Source: Shewanella marinintestina (GTDB taxonomy: Bacteria; Pseudomonadota; Gammaproteobacteria; Enterobacterales; Shewanellaceae). Taken from it: DNA of 64,000 bases. Shown here one piece after another: positions 37,409 through 45,359 of the stretch (positions are counted from its first letter, which is position 1; each line of letters begins with the position of its first letter). The position numbers and the translations under genes are program-made. Where the stretch lies: the NCBI RefSeq assembly GCF_023283845.1, contig NZ_JAKILC010000008.1, positions 1 through 64,000 of the forward strand, read 5' to 3'. Under the pieces are notes generated by a model. That model was not told where the DNA came from and searched no databases. It saw nothing but the letters and a program-made list of their open reading frames with translations.

Positions 37409-39138
37409 TGAAACCCAAGTTAAAAATGCGATTAGGTGATCTGCTAGTACAAGAGCACATCATTACTGAAGAGCAACTGCAGCAGGCATTAAGTGAGCAG
37501 CGTAACAGCGGTAAAAAGCTGGGACGCACCTTAATCGACTTATCTTGTATTACTGAGCAGCAATTACTGCAGTTTTTATCACAGCAGCTGAATATTCCGT
37601 TTCTTAATATTAGTAAGCGAGCCATCGACGCCAAAGTGGTAGGTTTGCTGCCTGAAGTTCAAGCTAGGCGTTATCGAGCCCTAGTTGTTGAAGACAATGG
37701 TGACAGCGTTCTTGTTGCTATGAGTGATCCAGCCGATCTGCAGGCGATGGATAACATCGAAATGCAGTTAGCGCCAAAGACGATTTCGATCGCTGTAGTG
37801 ACCGAAGATCAGTTATTGGATGCTTTTGATAACCTTTATCGCCGTACCGACGAGATCGCACAGATCGCAGGTAAGCTTGAAGAGGAATATGCTGCTGATG
37901 AGATATTTGACCTAGGTAGCCTGACTGGCGGCGATAGCGATAACGAAACAACAGTTGTACGCCTGCTACAGTCGATTTTTGAAGACGCAGTGCAAATGCG
38001 TGCGTCGGATATTCATATTGAGCCTGGGGAAAAGTCACTACGTATTCGTCAGCGTATCGATGGCCAGCTGCATGAAAATATATTACCTGAGGTGAGTATT
38101 GCTGCGGCGCTAGTATTGCGCCTTAAGTTGATGGCAGGCCTAGATATATCAGAGAAGCGCTTACCGCAAGATGGCCGTTTCCATATGGAAATCAAAGGTC
38201 ACAAGATCGACGTTCGTATGTCAACGATGCCGATTTATCACGGTGAGTCAGTGGTCATGCGTTTGCTCGATCAATCTGCAGGTCTATTAACGCTTAACGA
38301 AACCGGTATGCCTGCAGATATGTTGGCGCGGATCCGACGTCAGATCAAACGCCCTCACGGTATGCTATTGGTTACAGGTCCTACAGGTAGTGGTAAAACG
38401 ACCACTCTTTACGGTGTGTTGAGCGAGCTTAATACTGCAGATCGTAAGATCATTACGGTAGAAGATCCTGTCGAATACCAGTTACCTCGTATTAACCAAG
38501 TTCAAGTTAACCATAAGATCGGTTTAGACTTTTCTCATGTTCTTCGTACTACGTTACGACAAGATCCCGACATTATCATGGTCGGTGAGATGCGTGACCA
38601 AGAAACTGTTGAAATTGGTCTTCGTGGTGCATTAACCGGTCACTTTGTATTATCGACGTTGCACACCAATGATGCCGTAACCAGTGCGCTACGTTTATTA
38701 GATATGGGCGCAGCGAGCTACCTGGTTGCTAGTGCGTTAAGAGTGATTATTGCTCAGCGACTCGTGCGTCGAGTTTGTCAAAACTGCGCTACGGATTATC
38801 ACCTTAGTGCGCAAGACAAAGCTTGGTTGTCGAACGTAAGTCAACTTGATTATTCCAACGCTAGATTTAGAGTTGGCAGTGGTTGCCAAAGCTGTAATGG
38901 CAGTGGTTATCGTGGCCGTATTGGTGTTTTTGAAATCTTAGAGCTCGATGAACCAATGATTGAAGCAATGCGAACGGGGAATCCACAGGACTTTACTCGC
39001 GCAGCTTATCAAAGCCCTAATTTTACGCCATTAGCAGAATCTGCACTCAAGTATATGGCGCAGGGCATGACGACTATCGAAGAAGTAGCAAAATTAGTTG
39101 AAGATGTCAGTGAGATTACTTTAGAGAGTGAGGCTTAA
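37408..39138 (+). CDS. mshE: MSHA pilus extension ATPase MshE
   Basis: 576 residues of the GspE/PilB family that drives pilus growth. The N-terminal MshEN module (about 1-75) has the two RLG-type c-di-GMP-binding motifs, seen as MRLGDLLVQEHIITEEQL and KKLGRTLIDLSCITEQQL. The NTPase core has Walker A GPTGSGKTTTLYG, the Asp box near DIHIEP, Walker B with IIMVGEMRDQET, and four zinc cysteines (CQNC ... CQSCNGSGYRG). MshEN of Vibrio cholerae MshE is the founding c-di-GMP receptor of this type, so pilus extension here should respond to c-di-GMP. Starts at GTG 37408. Confidence 0.97.
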   Translation: MKPKLKMRLGDLLVQEHIITEEQLQQALSEQRNSGKKLGRTLIDLSCITEQQLLQFLSQQLNIPFLNISKRAIDAKVVGLLPEVQARRYRALVVEDNGDSVLVAMSDPADLQAMDNIEMQLAPKTISIAVVTEDQLLDAFDNLYRRTDEIAQIAGKLEEEYAADEIFDLGSLTGGDSDNETTVVRLLQSIFEDAVQMRASDIHIEPGEKSLRIRQRIDGQLHENILPEVSIAAALVLRLKLMAGLDISEKRLPQDGRFHMEIKGHKIDVRMSTMPIYHGESVVMRLLDQSAGLLTLNETGMPADMLARIRRQIKRPHGMLLVTGPTGSGKTTTLYGVLSELNTADRKIITVEDPVEYQLPRINQVQVNHKIGLDFSHVLRTTLRQDPDIIMVGEMRDQETVEIGLRGALTGHFVLSTLHTNDAVTSALRLLDMGAASYLVASALRVIIAQRLVRRVCQNCATDYHLSAQDKAWLSNVSQLDYSNARFRVGSGCQSCNGSGYRGRIGVFEILELDEPMIEAMRTGNPQDFTRAAYQSPNFTPLAESALKYMAQGMTTIEEVAKLVEDVSEITLESEA

Positions 39139-39140
39139 CC

Positions 39141-40361
39141 ATGCCAGCTTATCAGTATCGTGGGCGTAGTGCTCAGGGTGAACAGATAAAAGGGGTACTT
39201 GATGCGAGCTCCGAGAGTGCTGCTGCGGATCAATTGATGTCTCGAGGCGTGATCCCGTTAGAGCTGACGCTGGCAAAAGAGGTTAAAGAATTTAGTTTAA
39301 AGACACTTTTTAAAGGCAAAGTAGCTTTAGATGAGTTGCAGATCTTCACTAGGCAAATGTATTCACTGACACGCTCTGGGATCCCAATATTAAGAGCGAT
39401 CGCAGGGCTTTCTGAGACAACTCATTCACAGCGCATGAAAGAAGCGTTAGATGATATTTCAGAGCAGTTAACTTCCGGTCGCCCTTTGTCATCAGCGATG
39501 AACCAACATCCGGATGTGTTTGATGCCTTGTTTGTTTCTATGGTTCACGTTGGTGAGAACACGGGTAAGCTTGAAGATGCCTTTATTCAGTTATCTGGAT
39601 ACATAGAGCGCGAGCAGGAAACACGACGTCGTATTAAAGCTGCAATGCGTTACCCAATATTTGTATTGATCGCGATTGCTATCGCCATGGTGATCCTTAA
39701 CATCATGGTGATCCCTAAATTTGCAGAAATGTTTTCAAGATTTGGTGCAGATCTACCATGGGCGACTAAGCTTTTGATTAATACATCAAATGTCTTTGTA
39801 AATTATTGGCCTGCGATGATTGTAGTATTAGTCGCGAGCTTCGTGGGTATTCGCTATTGGCACAGTACTGAAAAAGGTGAAAAACAGTGGGATAAATGGA
39901 AGTTAAATATCCCAGCTGTTGGCAGTATTATCGAGCGTTCAACGCTATCGCGCTATTGCCGCAGTTTTTCAATGATGCTCAGCGCTGGTGTCCCCATGAC
40001 ACAAGCATTAAGCCTCGTAGCTGATGCAGTTGATAACGCCTATATGCATGACAGTATTGTTGGTATGCGCCGCGGTATCGAGGCTGGCGAATCAATGCTA
40101 AGAGTATCGAATAACAGTAAGTTGTTTACGCCTCTGGTATTACAAATGGTGGCAGTAGGTGAAGAAACGGGTCAAATAGACCAGCTGTTAAATGACGCTG
40201 CTGACTTTTATGAGGGGGAGGTCGATTATGATCTTAAAAACCTTACAGCTAAGTTAGAGCCCATTTTAATCGGTTTTGTCGCCTGTATCGTGTTGGTTTT
40301 AGCGCTAGGTATCTATCTACCTATGTGGGACATGCTCAATGTGGTCAAAGGCGGTAGCTAA
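39141..40361 (+). CDS. mshG: MSHA pilus platform protein MshG (GspF/PilC family)
   Basis: 406 residues, the inner-membrane platform on which the pilus polymerises. Two GspF domains (about 68-191 and 270-393) share the pattern FTRQMYSLTRSGIPILRA and YCRSFSMMLSAGVPMTQA. Three membrane helices (about 169-191, 215-235, 373-393). It follows mshE by 2 bases. Confidence 0.95.
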   Translation: MPAYQYRGRSAQGEQIKGVLDASSESAAADQLMSRGVIPLELTLAKEVKEFSLKTLFKGKVALDELQIFTRQMYSLTRSGIPILRAIAGLSETTHSQRMKEALDDISEQLTSGRPLSSAMNQHPDVFDALFVSMVHVGENTGKLEDAFIQLSGYIEREQETRRRIKAAMRYPIFVLIAIAIAMVILNIMVIPKFAEMFSRFGADLPWATKLLINTSNVFVNYWPAMIVVLVASFVGIRYWHSTEKGEKQWDKWKLNIPAVGSIIERSTLSRYCRSFSMMLSAGVPMTQALSLVADAVDNAYMHDSIVGMRRGIEAGESMLRVSNNSKLFTPLVLQMVAVGEETGQIDQLLNDAADFYEGEVDYDLKNLTAKLEPILIGFVACIVLVLALGIYLPMWDMLNVVKGGS

Positions 40362-40392
40362 TGCTTGCTGAGACTATTGATACGGCAGGTAA

Positions 40393-40890
40393 GTGAGATT
40401 GCTTAGTCAACAAAAGGCCGAGTCAGAGTTACTCGGTATATATGGCAAGTTGATTGCGTTGATTATTCTATTACTTGTAATGGCTTATATCAGTTTTCAT
40501 TATTTCGGTAAAATTAATCAAACGGCGCAGCCAAGCATTCAAGTTGAGCATAGCCGTTTATTAAATGTACTAGGTGTAGTTCGCTCACAATGGTTGATGC
40601 GCAGTAAGCCAGATATTTTGCAATTAGATTGGTATTCAGACGATATCCATAGTGTTGCATCAACTGGTCAAGTCCGAATGTCTGCAGGCGGTTGGCCTAT
40701 ATTGAATGAGACAAGTGTTGCTGGCTGTCGGCAGTTATTGACTGAATTGTTGGGCCAAGGTTATATGCAACAAATTGAAACGCGATTCAACTCTGATACA
40801 GAAATTTGCCGATATATTGACGAGTCGGGCGAAAGTATTAGCTATCAGAACAGCTCTGGCCGGGTCATTTTTTTGACAGCGACGAACTGA
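40393..40890 (+). CDS. mshF: MSHA biogenesis protein MshF
   Basis: 165 residues with one N-terminal membrane helix (about 18-38) and a short periplasmic part. Named by its place after mshG and before mshB and by the size; the sequence is poorly conserved. Starts at GTG 40393, which has a GCAGGT-like site. Function is not established in any organism that I know. Confidence 0.75.
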   Translation: MRLLSQQKAESELLGIYGKLIALIILLLVMAYISFHYFGKINQTAQPSIQVEHSRLLNVLGVVRSQWLMRSKPDILQLDWYSDDIHSVASTGQVRMSAGGWPILNETSVAGCRQLLTELLGQGYMQQIETRFNSDTEICRYIDESGESISYQNSSGRVIFLTATN

Positions 40891-40969
40891 GATAAGCTAA
40901 AGAGTGAAATTATCTGTTTTCTAATTTTAACAAACTGATAGAATAGCCACATACAACACTGGGGGTAAA

Positions 40970-41578
40970 ATGAAACAACAGTATCAAAAGGGCTTCTCCC
41001 TTATCGAATTAGTCATCGTAATCGTTATTTTAGGCTTATTAGCTGCGACTGCTATTCCACGTTTTTTGAACGTAACAGATGATGCTGAAGACGCCAGTGT
41101 TGACGGTGTGGCTGGTGGCCTAAGCACTGCTGTGAGTTTTGTTCGCTCACAATGGGAAGTTGATGGTCGTCGTAACGATACCGTTTTACTTGATGGTACA
41201 ACAGTCAGCTTAGATACCCGTTTTGGTTACCCAACTGGTGCAACTAATACTGATGCAACTTCGATGACCCAAGACTCTTGTCAGGAAGTATTTGATCTTG
41301 TTTTACAAAATCCGCCAAGAAGTGTGCTTCCTGGTGTCGATGCGCGTAAAGCGAGATATGTTGTAAGCCTTGCCGATGGTGCAGGTGGTAGCTCTAACAC
41401 TATTGATGGTGTGCAAGTAGGTGGTCTAGATGTTTGTCTATATTACTTGGCGTCATCACTTAAGTTAGACGCCCAAACAGGTTTCCCTACAGAAACCTTA
41501 AATGATTTGAATAATCTTGCTGGTAAAGGGGTGACATACAACCCAGGCTCAGGCCAAGTAGCGAGCTTTATTGAATAA
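40970..41578 (+). CDS. mshB: MSHA minor pilin MshB
   Basis: 202 residues with a type IV prepilin leader: MKQQYQKG, cut before FSLIELVIVIVILGLLAA, with Glu at position 5 of the mature protein. A low-complexity globular domain follows with two cysteine pairs. It has a GGGGG ribosome site and its own upstream gap of 79 bases after mshF, so it may head a separate pilin transcript. Confidence 0.9.
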   Translation: MKQQYQKGFSLIELVIVIVILGLLAATAIPRFLNVTDDAEDASVDGVAGGLSTAVSFVRSQWEVDGRRNDTVLLDGTTVSLDTRFGYPTGATNTDATSMTQDSCQEVFDLVLQNPPRSVLPGVDARKARYVVSLADGAGGSSNTIDGVQVGGLDVCLYYLASSLKLDAQTGFPTETLNDLNNLAGKGVTYNPGSGQVASFIE

Positions 41579-41701
41579 GCTTTATTGAAAAGTTTAGTTT
41601 AAATGTTTGGTTAAAAAATTTATTAAATTAATTGATAGCGTTTAGCTAACAACAAAGTTGTAAGTTGCCGCTGAATTCTATATGTGATCGAGGAAATTTC
41701 T

Positions 41702-42202
41702 ATGCAAAAGCAAAATGGTTTTACCCTAATTGAATTAGTGGTTGTGATTATTATTTTGGGTATTCTTGCTGTTACTGCAGCTCCTAAGTTTATCAACCTA
41801 CAAAGTGATGCTCGTGCATCTGCATTACAAGGTGTTAAAGGTGCTATTCAAGGCGCAAACGGTTTAGTTTTTGCTAAATCTGCTGTTGGTGGCGATGAGA
41901 AAAAAGCTAAAGGTTCTTGGACTAATGCGGACCCAACAAAGCCTACTGATGGCGTTGATATTGGTGCTGAATATCCAGCAGTTACAAACTTCGGTTATCT
42001 TCAAGCCACCGAAACTGAATTTAACAATGCAATCGATGCTGATTTTGGTACTACAGATACAAATGATTGGAAAGTTGATGCTTCAACAGGCCAATTAGTT
42101 ATCACTCAAATTGGGGCACCAGTATCTGACTGTAAGCTAACCTATGTGGAAGCTACTGCAACTAAAGTTCCTGAATACACTATTGTTGATACTGGATGTT
42201 AA
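41702..42202 (+). CDS. mshA: MSHA major pilin MshA, copy 1
   Basis: 166 residues: a 6-residue leader (MQKQNG), then [18 protein letters not shown] with Glu5. The C-terminus holds a disulphide-type pair (CKLTYVEATATK ... DTGC), as in MSHA pilins. The first 38 residues are identical to those of the second copy, 26 bases downstream, while the rest has drifted. Start ATG 41702 is chosen over 41684 because of the leader length and GAGGAAA. An AT-rich leader of 123 bases precedes it. Confidence 0.95.
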   Translation: MQKQNGFTLIELVVVIIILGILAVTAAPKFINLQSDARASALQGVKGAIQGANGLVFAKSAVGGDEKKAKGSWTNADPTKPTDGVDIGAEYPAVTNFGYLQATETEFNNAIDADFGTTDTNDWKVDASTGQLVITQIGAPVSDCKLTYVEATATKVPEYTIVDTGC

Positions 42203-42228
42203 TAGTACTTACTTAAGAGACATAGAAA

Positions 42229-42714
42229 ATGCAAAAGCAAAATGGTTTTACGCTAATCGAATTAGTGGTTGTGATTATCATTCTAGGTATTTTGGCGGTA
42301 ACTGCTGCACCTAAGTTTATTAACCTACAAAGTGATGCTCGTGGATCGACTCTTCAAGGTCTGAAAGGTTCTGTGCAAGGTGCTAACTCACTAGTATTCT
42401 CTAAAGCTGCTATAGCTGGTAAAGAAAAATTAGCTGATACAACTGTTCAAATTGGTGCCAATGCTGCTGATACTGTAAAAACTGCATATGGTTATCTGCA
42501 GAATGACAAGCAATCACTATTAGATGCTTTAGATATTAGTGAAGACGATTGGACTTTCGTTCCAGGCACTTTGAGTACCGCAACAGTGATTTATCAGGTT
42601 GGCTCTCCATATGATGCTTCAGCAAATTCACCTGTTGAGTGTCATTTTGAGTACACTCCTGCTCAAAGTTCTAGTGAAGCTCCAGTTTATGAAGTAAAGG
42701 ATGGAGGCTGTTAA
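42229..42714 (+). CDS. MSHA major pilin MshA, copy 2
   Basis: 161 residues with the same leader and first 38 residues as mshA copy 1. The globular part differs, but keeps the C-terminal cysteine pair ([12 protein letters not shown] ... DGGC). The N-terminal codons carry many synonymous changes, so the duplication is not recent. It ends in a strong terminator, which will favour a short pilin message. Confidence 0.93.
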   Translation: MQKQNGFTLIELVVVIIILGILAVTAAPKFINLQSDARGSTLQGLKGSVQGANSLVFSKAAIAGKEKLADTTVQIGANAADTVKTAYGYLQNDKQSLLDALDISEDDWTFVPGTLSTATVIYQVGSPYDASANSPVECHFEYTPAQSSSEAPVYEVKDGGC

Positions 42715-42728
42715 TTCAGCCTAAGTTC

Positions 42729-42756
42729 AAAAGGCCTGCCTCGCAGGCCTTTTTTG
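42729..42756 (+). terminator. Terminator after the pilin pair
   Basis: AAAAGGCCTGC pairs with GCAGGCCTTTT around CTC, followed by more T. It lies 14 bases after the second pilin and before mshC, so most pilin transcription should stop here. Confidence 0.92.
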
Positions 42757-42898
42757 TATCTAATGGATTAATAGCGGCTTTATTTGCCATACTTATTAAA
42801 TTGTTAGACACTAACTCCAATGAGTTAGCGCTCCATCCCTTTTGTTTGATTAGCCATAGCGGCTAGTCTTAACACCGCAGTACTGTTCAGGACTGACA

Positions 42899-43384
42899 AT
42901 GCACAGAACGCAGCGACACACAGGTTTTACCTTAGTAGAGCTTGTCACCACGATTATTCTTATCGCTATTCTAGCGGTGGTTGTCATTCCTCGGCTATTA
43001 ACGACCTCAAGCTACAGCGCATTTACCTTACGTTCTGAGTTTATTAGTGAGTTACGTAAAGTGCAGATCATGGCTATGAATAACCAAGACCGCTGTTATC
43101 GTCTATCAGTGAGCGATACCGACTATCAAATCATTCGCCTTAGTGGTCGCTTCAATGGCGGTTGCTCTGGCAACATTTTACGCACGGATGCGCCGCAAGC
43201 ATTTCAAGGTGGTGCAAGCTTAGCGCTAGTCAGCAATGGTAGTAATCGTTTTAATATTGAGTTTAATTTGCAGGGAGTGCCAATCGTTGCAGGCGTAAGC
43301 TGTAATGGGAATTGTATTAGCGTCATTGCTGACGAAACGTTATTTTTAGCGATAGAGTCGGAGGGGTATATCCATGAGGGCTAA
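42899..43384 (+). CDS. mshC: MSHA minor pilin MshC
   Basis: 161 residues with a prepilin leader (MHRTQRHTG, then FTLVELVTTIILIAILAVVV, Glu5), of the GspH/FimT-like minor type. It contains several cysteines (RCYRLS, GGCSGN, SCNGNCIS). It overlaps mshD by 11 bases. The 184-base gap before it contains the terminator of the pilins and must hold a promoter or readthrough. Confidence 0.9.
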   Translation: MHRTQRHTGFTLVELVTTIILIAILAVVVIPRLLTTSSYSAFTLRSEFISELRKVQIMAMNNQDRCYRLSVSDTDYQIIRLSGRFNGGCSGNILRTDAPQAFQGGASLALVSNGSNRFNIEFNLQGVPIVAGVSCNGNCISVIADETLFLAIESEGYIHEG

Positions 43385-43949
43385 TCCGCTTGCTATCATG
43401 CAAATTAAAACCCAAAAAGCTTTCACCTTAGTCGAGCTAATAGTGGGAATGGTGGTTATTAGTATCGCCTTTGTACTATTAAGTACCATGTTATTTCCTC
43501 AAGCTGAACGCTCAGCTGATACCTTGCACCGAGTTCGTTCTGCAGAGCTAGCACATTCGATCTTGAATGAGATCTGGGGTAAACGATACGATCAAAATAC
43601 CAATGCCAATGGTGGAGTACCGGCTTGTGGTGCTGCAGCCAAGCCTGCTTTTGGCCTACCAGCAGGAGCTAATTGCACTCCGTTGGCAGGTTTAGGCCCT
43701 GATACGATTAATGGCGTAACAGAAACGCGAAATGACTATAACGATGTTGATGACTATACCGGCTTAAATATCAATAGCGTGATGCTCAACAGTACGATGA
43801 CTTACGCAGAACGCTATCGTAATTACCTATTATCAGTTTCAGTTGAATATAATAATCCCGCTAACTTAAATACTAAGCTAGTGACGATTAACGTCACCAC
43901 ACCTAACGGCGAAGTCATGACGTTTAACGCGATCAGGAGTAACTATTAA
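43374..43949 (+). CDS. mshD: MSHA minor pilin MshD
   Basis: 191 residues. The prepilin site reads KA-FTLVELIVGMVVI, with Ala in place of the usual Gly at -1; Glu5 is kept. The start ATG 43374 is chosen for the GGAGGGG ribosome site, giving a 16-residue leader. An ATG at 43398 would give a shorter leader but has no such site. It overlaps mshC by 11 bases and mshO by one base. Confidence 0.9.
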   Translation: MRANPLAIMQIKTQKAFTLVELIVGMVVISIAFVLLSTMLFPQAERSADTLHRVRSAELAHSILNEIWGKRYDQNTNANGGVPACGAAAKPAFGLPAGANCTPLAGLGPDTINGVTETRNDYNDVDDYTGLNINSVMLNSTMTYAERYRNYLLSVSVEYNNPANLNTKLVTINVTTPNGEVMTFNAIRSNY

Positions 43950-44851
43950 TGCCTGCATCGGTATCTTCAACTGCTAAGTTGCAGTTAAGCACAATAAAGC
44001 AATTAAAAGGCAAGGGCTTTACCTTGGTTGAGTTGGTGACGGTTATCATTGTGCTTGGCGTGCTAGTGTTAGGTGTCAGTAGCTTTCTTATATTCGGCAC
44101 TCGAATTTTTATCGATGCCACATCAGTCGATCAAGTGATGAGCCAAAGCCGTTTTGCAATAGAGCGAATGACCCGTGATATTCGCAATGCAGTGCCGAAC
44201 AGTATTCGAATTAGTAATGGTGTACGCACTAACGGTACGGCCTGGCAGTGCATTGAAATGATGCCTATTCAGGCGAGTGCATCTTATATTGAATTACCAA
44301 TAGTGCCAGCTGATAAATCAAGAGAGGCTAGAGTTATGCCTTCGCGTGCGACGGCTGCTTCATTAACCGCAGGGCAATTTTTACTGGTTTACCCATTGAG
44401 CCCTGCTGATGTTTATACCTCCATTGCTAACTCTAAGACAGATGGTAAGTTATTCCGTATTGATGTTGTCACCGAAAATGCAACTAATGATTTAACGGTT
44501 AACTTTGGCCGCCAAGTGCGTTTTGATGCCGCTTCACCGAGGCAGCGTTATTTTGCTGTTCAACAAGCGGTGAGTTACTGCTTTGAGCAGGTTACTGTAG
44601 AGCTGAGTTTGCTCAATCGTTATAGCGGATACAGCTTTAATAACCCTGTGAACCAACCATCACCAGATAATATGGGTGATGGGGTGTTAATGGCTGAGAA
44701 TATTGTTAATACAATCGGTATTAATAGCCCGATGGCTTATACCCCCGGTACCTTACAAAATAATGCTATGGTGCATTTGAACCCATTGTTTGATGTGCAA
44801 GGTCAGAGCTTTCAATACCATCATCAAGTGCAGGTGATAAATGTTCCCTAG
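43949..44851 (+). CDS. mshO: MSHA minor pilin MshO
   Basis: 300 residues with a long prepilin leader (25 residues, ending KGKG) before FTLVELVTVIIVLGVLVLG, GspJ/PilW-like in size and with the MSQSRFAIERMTRDIRNAVPNS pattern common to this class (shown here in part: RFAIERMTRDIRNA). It overlaps mshP by 11 bases. Confidence 0.9.
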   Translation: MPASVSSTAKLQLSTIKQLKGKGFTLVELVTVIIVLGVLVLGVSSFLIFGTRIFIDATSVDQVMSQSRFAIERMTRDIRNAVPNSIRISNGVRTNGTAWQCIEMMPIQASASYIELPIVPADKSREARVMPSRATAASLTAGQFLLVYPLSPADVYTSIANSKTDGKLFRIDVVTENATNDLTVNFGRQVRFDAASPRQRYFAVQQAVSYCFEQVTVELSLLNRYSGYSFNNPVNQPSPDNMGDGVLMAENIVNTIGINSPMAYTPGTLQNNAMVHLNPLFDVQGQSFQYHHQVQVINVP

Positions 44852-45359
44852 ATTGCAAATTACCCATAATACTCGCAAGCAAGTTAGACCTGTAATGCTC
44901 AGTGGAAATTATAGGGCTAAGCAGCGCGGTAGCGCGTTGGTTATTGGCGTATTCATTATCACGGTAATGTTTTTATTAGCGGCAGCGCTGATAAATGTAC
45001 TCAATGATGCTGACCAACAAATTAGTGTAGAAGTATGGGGCACAAGAGCTTTTGCTGCAGCGAATAGCGGCGCAGACCGCAGTTTGGCAACGCTATTTCC
45101 TCTAGATGGTAGTAATGGTAGCTGTGATGCTTCTGTGACTTGGGATATCGGTACAGACACTGGCTTGGTTGGTTTTCACGGCTGTACGGTTAGAATGGCA
45201 TGCTCAACAGTTACCGTTAACTTGCTACCCAATAATATGACCCAATATTTGATAACTAGTACTGCGACTTGTAGTAGCGGCGAATGTAACGCTGGCGTTG
45301 AGAGTGATGCGAGTTGTATTCGGGTAAGCCGTCAGGTGGAGGTCGAAGCTCGTGATTAA
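44841..45359 (+). CDS. mshP: MSHA biogenesis protein MshP (PilX-like)
   Basis: 172 residues. A PilX-like N-terminus, QRG followed by SALVIGVFIITVMFLLAAAL, lacks the Glu5 of normal pilins, as in GspK/PilX-type minor pilins. The C-terminal part is rich in paired cysteines. It overlaps mshO and mshQ. Confidence 0.87.
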   Translation: MFPRLQITHNTRKQVRPVMLSGNYRAKQRGSALVIGVFIITVMFLLAAALINVLNDADQQISVEVWGTRAFAAANSGADRSLATLFPLDGSNGSCDASVTWDIGTDTGLVGFHGCTVRMACSTVTVNLLPNNMTQYLITSTATCSSGECNAGVESDASCIRVSRQVEVEARD

